Below the pieces are notes generated by a model, which did no database searches, was not told the origin of the DNA, and worked only from the letters and a program-made list of their open reading frames with translations. From NCBI GenBank assembly GCA_050252415.1, contig JBFWKZ010000135.1, positions 1 through 6,272 of the forward strand: a stretch of DNA of 6,272 nt, in the 5' to 3' direction. The DNA is from Heteroscillospira sp050252415 (GTDB taxonomy: Bacteria > Bacillota > Clostridia > Oscillospirales > Oscillospiraceae). This document shows positions 1 through 6,173 of the stretch, piece by piece. Both the position numbers and the translations under genes were made by a program. Every line of letters starts with the position of its first letter. The stretch's first letter is position 1.

Positions 1-995
1 ACGCCCATCTGGTTTCCACTGATCGTGATATAGTCTCCGTTTTTATCCCGTACCATAACGCCGACACGGTCGGCATCCGGGTCTGTACCGATGATGAGGT
101 CGCTTCCCACCTGCTTTGCAAGCTTTATCGCCAGCGCAAAGCCCTCCGGGTTCTCGGGATTTGGGCTGACAACCGTCGGAAAGTTGCCGTCTATGACCAT
201 CTGCTCCGGAACGGGTATGATTTGCTTAAGACCCAGACGTTTCATTGCCTCAGGTACGAGTTTATAGCCGGTCCCATGAAACGGCGTATAGACAATCTTG
301 AAATGGTCGGCAACCTTCTTTACCTCGTCTGTATCAATAGCCTGAGCAAGTACGCATTTTAAAAACGCCTCGTCGCACTCCTCGCCGATATAGGCAACAA
401 GGCCCTTTTGAATCGCCTCTTCAAAGTCTATACGCTTGATGCCATTAAAAATATCGGTATTGGCCATGGCTTCCGCAACCGCTTTGGCGTGCTGCGGCGG
501 CAATTGAGCACCGTCCGCCCAGTAAGCCTTATAGCCGTTGTACTCCTTGGGATTGTGGCTGGCCGTGATGTTGATTCCCGCAATCATCCCATAATGTATG
601 ACGGCAAAGCTGAGCTCAGGAGTAGGGCGCATAGCCTCGAAAATACGGACAAAAATGCCGTTCCCCGCCATAACAGACGCCGCTTCCCGGGCAAACTCGG
701 CGCTGTGGTTTCGGCAATCATAGCAGATAGCGACGCCCTTTTTGCAGGCGAGCTCGCCCTCCGCCTTGATGACATTGGCAAAGCCCTGGGTCGCATGGCG
801 TACGACATGGACGTTCATTCGGTTAAGCCCCATGCCCATAATTCCGCGCAGGCCCGCCGTGCCAAACGCAAGCGGAGCAAAAAAGCGGCTTTTTATCTCC
901 TTATCGTCATCGGAGATTGCCTTGAGTTCCTCCCATTCTGCATTGCTGATCGCCGGGCTGTCCAGCCAATGCATATACTCTTCCCTATAATTCAT
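1..995 (-). CDS. pgcA: Phosphoglucomutase/phosphomannomutase (alpha-D-phosphohexomutase), N-terminal 331 codons, cut by window edge
   Basis: This cytoplasmic enzyme interconverts hexose 1-phosphate and 6-phosphate (glucose, possibly mannose), feeding nucleotide-sugar synthesis for envelope polymers. It was read by translating the reverse strand; it has no stop inside the window. Seen: FGTAGLRGIMG at residues 44-54, followed by LNRMN; the phosphoserine loop TASHNP with the catalytic serine at residue 146; and the metal-binding loop DPDADR at 305-310. DPDADR, rather than the DGDADR typical of GlmM, and the N-terminal layout point to the long PgcA/PGM2-like subfamily, usually about 560-580 residues. 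If so, roughly 240 residues (rest of domain III and domain IV) lie to the left. The ATG is supported by AAGGAG nine bases upstream, and lies one base after the stop of the zinc-ribbon gene, so it is almost certainly co-transcribed with it. Sugar specificity cannot be read from the sequence; the symbol is by subfamily resemblance. Confidence 0.93.
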   Translation of the reverse strand, partial: MNYREEYMHWLDSPAISNAEWEELKAISDDDKEIKSRFFAPLAFGTAGLRGIMGMGLNRMNVHVVRHATQGFANVIKAEGELACKKGVAICYDCRNHSAEFAREAASVMAGNGIFVRIFEAMRPTPELSFAVIHYGMIAGINITASHNPKEYNGYKAYWADGAQLPPQHAKAVAEAMANTDIFNGIKRIDFEEAIQKGLVAYIGEECDEAFLKCVLAQAIDTDEVKKVADHFKIVYTPFHGTGYKLVPEAMKRLGLKQIIPVPEQMVIDGNFPTVVSPNPENPEGFALAIKLAKQVGSDLIIGTDPDADRVGVMVRDKNGDYITISGNQMG

Positions 996-996
996 C

Positions 997-1368
997 CTAG
1001 TCTTCTCCTTCAATAAGCAAAAGAGCTTCCTCTCTCATGGTTTCAGGTACAAATATATCCGTTCCGCTGCCGGATACGCCAAGAATCAGCCGGCCAAAGT
1101 CGCCGTCGTTCGGATAGCGGCGCAGCGCCGGAATGCCATACGCCTCCAGCAGATTGGCCGTCATTTCATCCTCCATGCCGACATTGCTGCGGTGGACCAG
1201 GAAAACCGGCTTCACCGGCTCACCCTCTGCCGTTTTGGGCCATTTTTCCATAATCTCGCCGGGTGCCGAGCTTCCCCAATTCAGTTTCGGCGTCTGGATG
1301 CCTTTGCTGCCGCAATCCGGGCAGACAGGCGTATCGCCATATTCTTTACCGCAATTTTCGCACCACAC
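997..1368 (-). CDS. Small zinc-ribbon protein with a DUF2007-like C-terminal domain (123 aa, GTG start)
   Basis: Function is not known. Residues 3-19 hold four cysteines as C3-x2-C6 and C16-x2-C19, a compact zinc-ribbon knuckle. Residues about 54-121 (PVFLVHRSN..., then NLLEAYGIPALRRY, a glycine-rich stretch, and IFVPETMREEALLLI) resemble the DUF2007 'putative signal-transducing' fold: a beta strand, a helix ending in GIPA, and a strand followed by an E/A-rich helix. The middle (20-53) is proline-, glycine- and lysine-rich and looks like a linker. No signal peptide or membrane segment, so cytoplasmic. The start is GTG at 1368-1366; the next in-frame ATG (residue 40) would delete the ribbon, and an SD-like AGGTGATC lies just upstream of the GTG. 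It sits 16 bp after rlmH and 1 bp before the mutase gene, so it belongs to this operon. The DUF2007 assignment is from pattern memory and would need a profile search. Confidence 0.83.
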   Translation of the reverse strand: MWCENCGKEYGDTPVCPDCGSKGIQTPKLNWGSSAPGEIMEKWPKTAEGEPVKPVFLVHRSNVGMEDEMTANLLEAYGIPALRRYPNDGDFGRLILGVSGSGTDIFVPETMREEALLLIEGED

Positions 1369-1373
1369 GGCAG

Positions 1374-1381
1374 GATCACCT
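1374..1381 (-). promoter_or_regulatory. Ribosome binding site supporting the GTG start of the zinc-ribbon gene
   Basis: Minus-strand AGGTGATC matches the extended anti-SD complement (AGGAGGTGATC) at eight consecutive bases. It ends five bases before the GTG, so the distance from the AGG core to the start is about 10 bases. It decides the GTG start over the internal ATG at codon 40. Confidence 0.7.
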
Positions 1382-1384
1382 CAC

Positions 1385-1867
1385 TCATTTGTGATATCTT
1401 GTCCCCTCATTGATCATAAATGCACGGTAGACCTGTTCGGTCAACATGACACGCGCAAGATGATGAGGAAAAGTCATTTTTGACATTGAAAGCCGCTCAT
1501 CAGCGGCGGATTTAAGCCTTTGCGCCAATCCGAAGGATGAACCAATAAGGAAACAGACGCGGCTTTTGCCGTGATTGGCAAGCTCAGTAAAACGCATGGC
1601 GAGCGCTTCGCTGCCAAGCTGAGTGCCCTCTATACACATAGCGATAACATATGCGCCCTGGGGAATTTGTTTTTCGATCGCCTGCGCCTCTTTTTCGAGC
1701 GCCGCTTCGATCATCTTTTGCGTGGGAGTATCCCCAATACGGTATTCAGGCAGCTCAATAACTTCAAACCGGCATAGCGCAGCAAGGCGCTTTTGATATT
1801 CGCCCATTGCCTCTATGTAATGCCTCTCACGCAGCTTTCCGCTGCAGATGAGCTTAACTCCGAGCAA
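1385..1867 (-). CDS. rlmH: RlmH, 23S rRNA (pseudouridine-1915-N3)-methyltransferase (160 aa, TTG start)
   Basis: RlmH is a SPOUT (knotted) methyltransferase that uses SAM to methylate N3 of pseudouridine 1915 in helix 69 of 23S rRNA, acting on assembled 70S ribosomes as a homodimer. Seen: the N-terminal strand VKLICSGKLRE; CIEGTQLGS at 78-86; the SAM-loop segment LIGSSFGL at 107-114; LSMSKMTFPHHLARV at 126-140; EQVYRAF; and the family's C-terminal RYHK at 157-160. Length fits the usual 155-160. The start is TTG at 1867-1865, chosen because AAGGAGG lies nine bases upstream and because MLxVxLIxxGKL matches the usual RlmH N-terminus. The gene overlaps the last 55 bp of walJ in another frame. The glycine-rich loop reads GSS where GGS is common, a mild variation that should not abolish function. 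Confidence 0.95.
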   Translation of the reverse strand: MLGVKLICSGKLRERHYIEAMGEYQKRLAALCRFEVIELPEYRIGDTPTQKMIEAALEKEAQAIEKQIPQGAYVIAMCIEGTQLGSEALAMRFTELANHGKSRVCFLIGSSFGLAQRLKSAADERLSMSKMTFPHHLARVMLTEQVYRAFMINEGTRYHK

Positions 1868-2649
1868 TCAGGTAATCCTCCTTCGACCTCTACGATACAA
1901 AACCCGTCCATCGGCGCAACGGAGACTTCGGGCGAAAACCCGTTTTCTTTAAGATATTTGCACACCGTGTTCAAAGCGAGCTCTGGCCGGTTATTTTCGC
2001 GGCTCAGATGAGCAAGAATGAATTTTTCTGCTCCCGACTGACACAGAAAGGCAGCAAAAACACCACAAGCTGCATTTGATAAATGCCCGTGCTCTGAAAG
2101 GACACGCCGCTTGAGGAAATAGGGATAGCTGCCATATCGCAGCATATCCTCATCATGATTGGCTTCAATGACAGCGGCACTGACGCCGGAGAGCGCAGCC
2201 ACCATGGCATCCGTCACACATCCGGTATCCGTACAGTAGCCGATCAGGGCGCTGCCGGATATCCGATAGCCTACGCTTTCATCGGTGTCGTGACTGGTGT
2301 TAAAGGCGGTTACCGTCATGTCTTTTACGGAAAACGTCTTACCCGGGATAATGATATTCATCCGGTCATCAATTCCGGCAAGAGAGAAGCGCAGATGGTT
2401 TGCAACGGTCCTCGGGGCAAAAAAATTGATCTTGCTGCGCTTTATCATTGTAGCGAGCGCCGCCACATGGTCGCGGTGCTCATGGGTTATGAGGACTCCG
2501 GCAATATCCTGCATGGTGAGCGAAAGCCTGGACAAGCAGTTTGTTATCCTTCTCATTGATATTCCGGCATCGACCAGAATATGTGTATTTCCATCGCTGA
2601 TGAGCGTACAGTTTCCGGTTGAGCCGCTTGCAAAAGTAACGATTCGCAT
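1813..2649 (-). CDS. walJ: WalJ/YycJ-type metallo-beta-lactamase-fold protein (278 aa)
   Basis: A soluble cytoplasmic metallo-hydrolase of the YycJ/WalJ group, encoded with the WalRK system in many Bacillota; the family is thought to act on nucleic acids (nuclease, DNA-repair role suggested), though the exact substrate is not settled. Seen: the N-terminal FASGSTGNCTLI; the metal motif THEHRDH with H56, H58, D60, H61; SHD with H120; TDTG with bridging D141; EANHD at 162-166; SEHGHLSN at 185-192; and AHLSREN with H214. All ligands expected for a two-metal site are present. No signal peptide. The ATG overlaps the murA stop by one base (TGATG) with only a weak GGTGG upstream, so translation is probably coupled to murA. 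The last ~15 residues, rich in Ser, Ala and Cys, overlap rlmH and look like a non-conserved extension; family members are usually near 260-265 residues. Confidence 0.93.
   Translation of the reverse strand: MRIVTFASGSTGNCTLISDGNTHILVDAGISMRRITNCLSRLSLTMQDIAGVLITHEHRDHVAALATMIKRSKINFFAPRTVANHLRFSLAGIDDRMNIIIPGKTFSVKDMTVTAFNTSHDTDESVGYRISGSALIGYCTDTGCVTDAMVAALSGVSAAVIEANHDEDMLRYGSYPYFLKRRVLSEHGHLSNAACGVFAAFLCQSGAEKFILAHLSRENNRPELALNTVCKYLKENGFSPEVSVAPMDGFCIVEVEGGLPDCSELSSSAAESCVRGIT
1877..1883 (-). promoter_or_regulatory. Ribosome binding site for rlmH, inside walJ coding sequence
   Basis: Minus-strand AAGGAGG is a full-strength Shine-Dalgarno sequence nine bases before the TTG start. It lies inside the walJ reading frame, where it encodes part of VEGGL, and settles the TTG as the rlmH start despite the 55-bp overlap. 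Confidence 0.8.
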
Positions 2650-3947
2650 CAGACCACCGCGAGCTGTATCTTTTCCGGTTCCTCAGGGCTGCGGAATACG
2701 GTGATATCTGCGCCCAAACTGCGGAGTTTTTCGACAAAGTCTTCATAACCGCGCTCGATAAAATGGACGTCTTCCACCTCGGTAAGCCCTTTTGCGCAGA
2801 GCCCGGCAATGACCATTGCGGCACCCGCACGCAGGTCGCAGGCGGCCACTGGCGCACCGGTCAGCTCATAAACGCCCTCGATAATTGCGGTCTTGCCCGA
2901 CACCTCGATCTTTGCGCCCATCTTTTTGAGCTCGTTGACATATTTATATCGGTTATCCCAAACGCCCTCCGTCACAACGCTCGTCCCTTCGGCCAGACAG
3001 AGCGCCGCGCTGATTTGGGGCTGCATATCGGTTGGAAATCCGGGATATGGAAGTGTTTTTACATTTGTACGGGTAAGCGGTCCGTCGCGCCGTATAATGA
3101 CGGAGTCCTCCCGTTCCTCAACATCGACGCCCATCTCAACCAGCTTTGCGCTGATACACTCGAGATGTTTGGGGATAATATTGTTTATCTTGACTTCGCC
3201 GCCCGTCGCGGCAACCGCCATCATATAGGTCCCCGCCTCGATCTGATCCGGAATTATGGAATAGGTCCCGCCGTGGAGCTTCTCCACACCGTTGACCTTG
3301 ATCGTATCGGTGCCGGCGCCTCGGACATCCGCGCCCATAGAGTTCAAAAAGTTGGCAACATCAACGATATGTGGTTCGCGCGCCGCGTTTTCAATGATCG
3401 TCTTGCCCTCAGCCATTGTCGCCGCAATCATGATATTGATCGTTGCGCCGACCGATACTTTATCCAGATACACTCTGGCGCCGCGGAGTCGGCCGCCTTT
3501 TGCCTCGGCAAAAACGAAGCCATTTTTTACCTCGACCTCGGCACCCATAGCGTTCATGCCCTTGATATGTTGGTCGATTGGACGCACGCCGAAATTACAG
3601 CCGCCGGGCATAGTGGTTTTGGCCCTGCCAAATCTGCCGAGCATTGCGCCGATGAGGTAATAAGACGCCCGTATGCGGCGCATCATATCAAAAGGCGCAT
3701 CACAATTGCAGACGTCCCGACAGTCAATCTCAAGTGTTGTCGTGTTTATAACCTTCATTCTCGCGCCCATGGCCGAGATAATGGACAGCAGCATATCCGC
3801 ATCGGATATCTGTGGAATATTTTCAATGCGGCAGATACCGTCAACCATTAAGGCTGCAGGAATGATTGCGACGGCCGCATTCTTGGCGCCGCTTATCTCC
3901 ACTTCGCCATAGAGTTTATTCCCGCCGTTAATAACATATTTGTCCAA
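2649..3947 (-). CDS. murA: MurA, UDP-N-acetylglucosamine 1-carboxyvinyltransferase (432 aa, TTG start)
   Basis: MurA transfers enolpyruvate from PEP to UDP-GlcNAc, the committed cytoplasmic step of peptidoglycan synthesis and the target of fosfomycin. Seen: K22-N23 in SGAKNAA; R93 in RIRASYYL; the active-site loop PGGCNFGVRP with catalytic C117 (C115 in E. coli); D307 in FPTDMQPQ (general base, D305 in E. coli); R373 in CDLRAGAA; and R399 in IERGYED. Every catalytic position is intact, with a uniform +2 offset from E. coli numbering, and full length is normal. Cys rather than Asp at 117 predicts fosfomycin sensitivity at target level. The start is TTG at 3947-3945, supported by AAGGTG seven bases upstream and by the family's usual N-terminus (MDKYVINGG). 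Many Bacillota carry two MurA paralogues; which this is cannot be told here. It has its own promoter and is tightly coupled to walJ. Confidence 0.97.
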   Translation of the reverse strand: MDKYVINGGNKLYGEVEISGAKNAAVAIIPAALMVDGICRIENIPQISDADMLLSIISAMGARMKVINTTTLEIDCRDVCNCDAPFDMMRRIRASYYLIGAMLGRFGRAKTTMPGGCNFGVRPIDQHIKGMNAMGAEVEVKNGFVFAEAKGGRLRGARVYLDKVSVGATINIMIAATMAEGKTIIENAAREPHIVDVANFLNSMGADVRGAGTDTIKVNGVEKLHGGTYSIIPDQIEAGTYMMAVAATGGEVKINNIIPKHLECISAKLVEMGVDVEEREDSVIIRRDGPLTRTNVKTLPYPGFPTDMQPQISAALCLAEGTSVVTEGVWDNRYKYVNELKKMGAKIEVSGKTAIIEGVYELTGAPVAACDLRAGAAMVIAGLCAKGLTEVEDVHFIERGYEDFVEKLRSLGADITVFRSPEEPEKIQLAVV

Positions 3948-4030
3948 TAAGACACACCTTCCAATCGGAAATATATGATAAAGCTCACACGGACAATGCC
4001 CTGCAATACTATTGTAACCACATTTTAAAC
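3948..4030 (-). other. Predicted 5' leader of the murA transcript
   Basis: This is the roughly 83-nt untranslated stretch between the inferred start site and the murA TTG. It is AT-rich and holds a small palindrome, CAATACTATTG (4004-4014), and a 4-bp inverted repeat next to the ribosome binding site. I recognise no riboswitch or T-box, and it is shorter than most of these. Confidence 0.4.
3955..3960 (-). promoter_or_regulatory. Ribosome binding site supporting the TTG start of murA
   Basis: Minus-strand AAGGTG lies seven bases upstream of the TTG. It is partly inside a tiny inverted repeat (TTCC-GATT-GGAA at 3959-3970), too short to claim regulation. Confidence 0.65.
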
Positions 4031-4036
4031 TGATTT

Positions 4037-4065
4037 ATTATATCACCAGTATGAAAAAATTGCAA
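4037..4065 (-). promoter_or_regulatory. Sigma-A-type promoter for murA (TTGCAA-17 bp-TATAAT, extended -10)
   Basis: On the minus strand the -35 element TTGCAA (4065-4060) and the perfect -10 TATAAT (4042-4037) are separated by exactly 17 bases, and TG stands one base before the -10, making an extended -10. Transcription would start near 4030-4031, leaving a leader of about 83 nt before the murA TTG. The -35 begins two bases after the yycI stop. The promoter should drive murA-walJ-rlmH-zinc ribbon-mutase independently of the upstream walK-yycH-yycI transcript. Confidence 0.8.
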
Positions 4066-4078
4066 ATCAATATGCAAT
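4054..4078 (-). terminator. Weak terminator-like hairpin at the end of yycI
   Basis: On the minus strand ATTGCA (4078-4073) and TGCAAT (4064-4059) form a perfect 6-bp stem around an 8-nt loop, followed directly by five further Ts. The shape is that of an intrinsic terminator, but the stem has only two G-C pairs, so termination would be inefficient at best. It spans the yycI stop codon and the -35 element of the murA promoter. Partial read-through from yycH-yycI into murA is likely if it works at all. Confidence 0.25.
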
Positions 4079-4897
4079 GGTCTCAAAACGTCCTGTTACG
4101 GCGTTTAGCATGTATTCTCCCGTGTCCGTTTCGATACGCCAGACGGGATTTAAAATGCAGTCACCCGATACCGTTACGCTCATGGCATACCCGGGAGAAA
4201 TCTCCGTTACGGCCGTACAGACATATCCTTTGCTGGCGGATTCCTTCAAGAAACGGACGAGCGCAGTTCCGACATCTATGGCTTCCTCATCGGAAGCCTG
4301 ATCCGTCTTGGTGTCAAAGACACGTTTACCGGATACGATCATAAGACTGTCACCTGAAAACAAAAAATTCACACGCGCGTTATAGACCTCACTGCCCTCA
4401 TACAGGCAGTCGAGCGTGACCGTATACTGCTCGCCGTCCTGTGTCTCCTCGGAAAAGCTCCCCGGCGTCATGCCTATTTGTTTTAAGACACTTTTGGAGG
4501 CCTCGACCCGCCCATGGCTTGAGTCCGCGACACCATAGTTTAAAAGCATCTCAAACTCTCCCGTACCGCGAAAGCTCGCCTGTCCATTTTCTCCGGTATA
4601 GGCATAGATATTGCCGCCCTGTTCGGAAACGCTGCACTTTCCAAGTATCGCCTCGATCATTTGGCGTTCCGTTTCAAGATTACGGTTCAGATCGCAGCTG
4701 TTGGGCGCCGTCCCATAAATATCGAGGTTATCCGGCAGAGTGATGCCGCTGGCTTCATAGAGGTCGATAAGCTCCTGTGTCGCCGCCTGTTTTACCTCGT
4801 TCCCCTTCACGCGTTCAACCGCATAAGTGACGAGGAGAAGTGCATTTGTCAGTACCAACACAATGATTATGAAATTTTTGATCTTAGATGTATCCAT
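4067..4897 (-). CDS. yycI: YycI-like membrane-anchored regulator of the WalRK two-component system (276 aa)
   Basis: YycI proteins are single-pass membrane proteins that, with YycH, bind the WalK sensor kinase and tune it (repressing in B. subtilis). Seen: a short positively charged N-terminus (MDTSKIKN), one transmembrane helix at about 9-26 (FIIIVLVLTNALLLVTYA), then an extracytoplasmic domain of about 245 residues ending NPVWRIETDTGEYMLNAVTG, a PepSY-like strand pattern seen in this family. No cleavage site is evident, so it is anchored. It has five cysteines (68, 88, 164, 227, 247) in the outside domain. The gene begins 10 bp after yycH, with GGGAG close upstream. Sequence identity to known YycI is low by eye; the call rests on topology, the C-terminal pattern and its position after yycH in the walK operon. 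Confidence 0.8.
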   Translation of the reverse strand: MDTSKIKNFIIIVLVLTNALLLVTYAVERVKGNEVKQAATQELIDLYEASGITLPDNLDIYGTAPNSCDLNRNLETERQMIEAILGKCSVSEQGGNIYAYTGENGQASFRGTGEFEMLLNYGVADSSHGRVEASKSVLKQIGMTPGSFSEETQDGEQYTVTLDCLYEGSEVYNARVNFLFSGDSLMIVSGKRVFDTKTDQASDEEAIDVGTALVRFLKESASKGYVCTAVTEISPGYAMSVTVSGDCILNPVWRIETDTGEYMLNAVTGRFETIAY

Positions 4898-4907
4898 GGT
4901 ACTCCCG

Positions 4908-6173
4908 TCAGTTTTTGATTACCCAGCCGAGGCTGACGTTCTCTCCATTATCAGTATATGCAAGCATGGGCTCGCCGCCGCCGAGCGTGGTGACAACGGC
5001 AAGGGCCTGAAGCTCCGGCATTGGGGTTGCGCTTCCGGAAGCCGTATAACTTCGGCACAGCAAATCGGCCCTCACAACACCACAGCTTCCGTTGATAACG
5101 ATCTCCATCGCGCTCTGTCTGCCTTCAAAGCAGACGATAGCGCCGTCTACAACATAGTCGAAGCGAACGGTGTACTCCTCGGTATCGGCGTCATAGCTGA
5201 TATAGCTCATCTGCAGCCTCCACTCATCCGAGCAGGGGAGAGAATTGACGAGCTCATATGCCGTTTCTATGGCGTCGGGCGTTCCGTCCTCCGGCTGTGT
5301 CTCCTGTTCGCCGTCCATACAATTGTAGACCATTCGCCCATCCGTCGAAACGCGAAGGCTCTTCTCGCCCTCAACATAAACCGTCACGCCATCACTTTCG
5401 ACATAACGGTTTGCAACAAGGGCATTCATCCCAAAAGGCGAGAGCAGCGCGCTGTCGTCCATCTCCTGGAGTGGATTTTCCGCCGTGAGTTCATCCATCG
5501 CATCGAGTTGCGGAAGGATGGCGTAATACGGGTCAATGCTGTCAAAACTACCACCCGTCTCAAAAATAAACATTGCACCGTTGGGGACATATTCAGCAAG
5601 ACGGGATTCCAGACTGGCGCTGTTCAGCGCCGTCTCACAGCGGTAAGCTTTGCCGTCCAGAGCCCGGATATAATAAAGCGCGACGCCGCTGTCTTCCACG
5701 GTAAGACAGAGCCTCCTTGACGTGTGAAGCGAAGCGTCCGAGCTTATTTCCACGCCCAGCCAATTTGCCACCGAAGCAAGAGATTGGTCATAAAGGTAGT
5801 CGAAAAAAACGCCGCTCCCGTGCAGCGCACTCTCCCACTGCTCTTGACTGACCTGCACAGGTTCTCCGGAAGAGCCAAGCGCCTCACCAAGGCTTGCCGT
5901 AAACCAACCGTAGGCCTCGTCCAACGCCTCGCTGCCATATTTTACGCCATGATGGGCGTTTTCCGCCGTTGTTATCATAATCGTCATTGGCTTTGCCGCC
6001 TGGTGTTCATGCTCTGTCTCCTGAAATCCGGTTTCCACGGCGCTCTCCGTCAATTGCTCCGTACCGAACACCTGCTCCACGATATCCGAGGCTCCGGAAA
6101 GCTTTATGGCACTGACAGTCAGTAAGACGATGAGCAAGGTTTTGCCCCACTCAATCAGCCTTCGTTTATTCAT
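4908..6173 (-). CDS. yycH: YycH-like membrane-anchored regulator of the WalRK two-component system (421 aa)
   Basis: YycH is the second accessory membrane protein of WalK; in the family its transmembrane helix contacts WalK and modulates autophosphorylation, while the extracytoplasmic part senses an unknown signal. Seen: MNKRRLIEWGK, a membrane helix at about 11-27 (TLLIVLLTVSAIKL), a Glu/His-rich linker (EHEHQ at 54-58), and an outside domain of about 360 residues. The block around 244-285 (LSPFGMN, YVESDGVTVYVEGE, LRVSTDGRMVYN) matches the YycH style of repeated beta strands. The ATG is fixed by GGAGG eight bases upstream (6186-6182). The start overlaps the end of the upstream kinase gene by 8 bp, so the two are translated together. 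There are seven cysteines outside the membrane (156-373). Length is near the usual 420-450. Confidence 0.85.
   Translation of the reverse strand: MNKRRLIEWGKTLLIVLLTVSAIKLSGASDIVEQVFGTEQLTESAVETGFQETEHEHQAAKPMTIMITTAENAHHGVKYGSEALDEAYGWFTASLGEALGSSGEPVQVSQEQWESALHGSGVFFDYLYDQSLASVANWLGVEISSDASLHTSRRLCLTVEDSGVALYYIRALDGKAYRCETALNSASLESRLAEYVPNGAMFIFETGGSFDSIDPYYAILPQLDAMDELTAENPLQEMDDSALLSPFGMNALVANRYVESDGVTVYVEGEKSLRVSTDGRMVYNCMDGEQETQPEDGTPDAIETAYELVNSLPCSDEWRLQMSYISYDADTEEYTVRFDYVVDGAIVCFEGRQSAMEIVINGSCGVVRADLLCRSYTASGSATPMPELQALAVVTTLGGGEPMLAYTDNGENVSLGWVIKN

Noticed and set aside
408..1016. A 202-codon open frame on the plus strand at the left end
   Set aside because: It lies opposite the phosphohexomutase, whose reverse-strand frame has the TASHNP and DPDADR motifs and stays open to the window edge. 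The plus frame has no recognisable content.
2763..3851. A 362-codon open frame on the plus strand opposite murA
   Set aside because: It is exactly antisense to a full-length MurA with all catalytic residues. Its product is His/Arg-rich with no recognisable domain, as expected of a codon-bias shadow.
3975..4000. A second promoter-like pair (TTGTCC and TATATT) in the murA leader
   Set aside because: Spacing is only 15 bases and both boxes are poor matches, unlike the 17-base consensus promoter just upstream.
4827..5720. A 297-codon open frame on the plus strand opposite yycH and the start of yycI
   Set aside because: No domain or convincing promoter, and it crosses the yycH-yycI junction in antisense. 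The minus-strand genes have proper SD sequences and family features.
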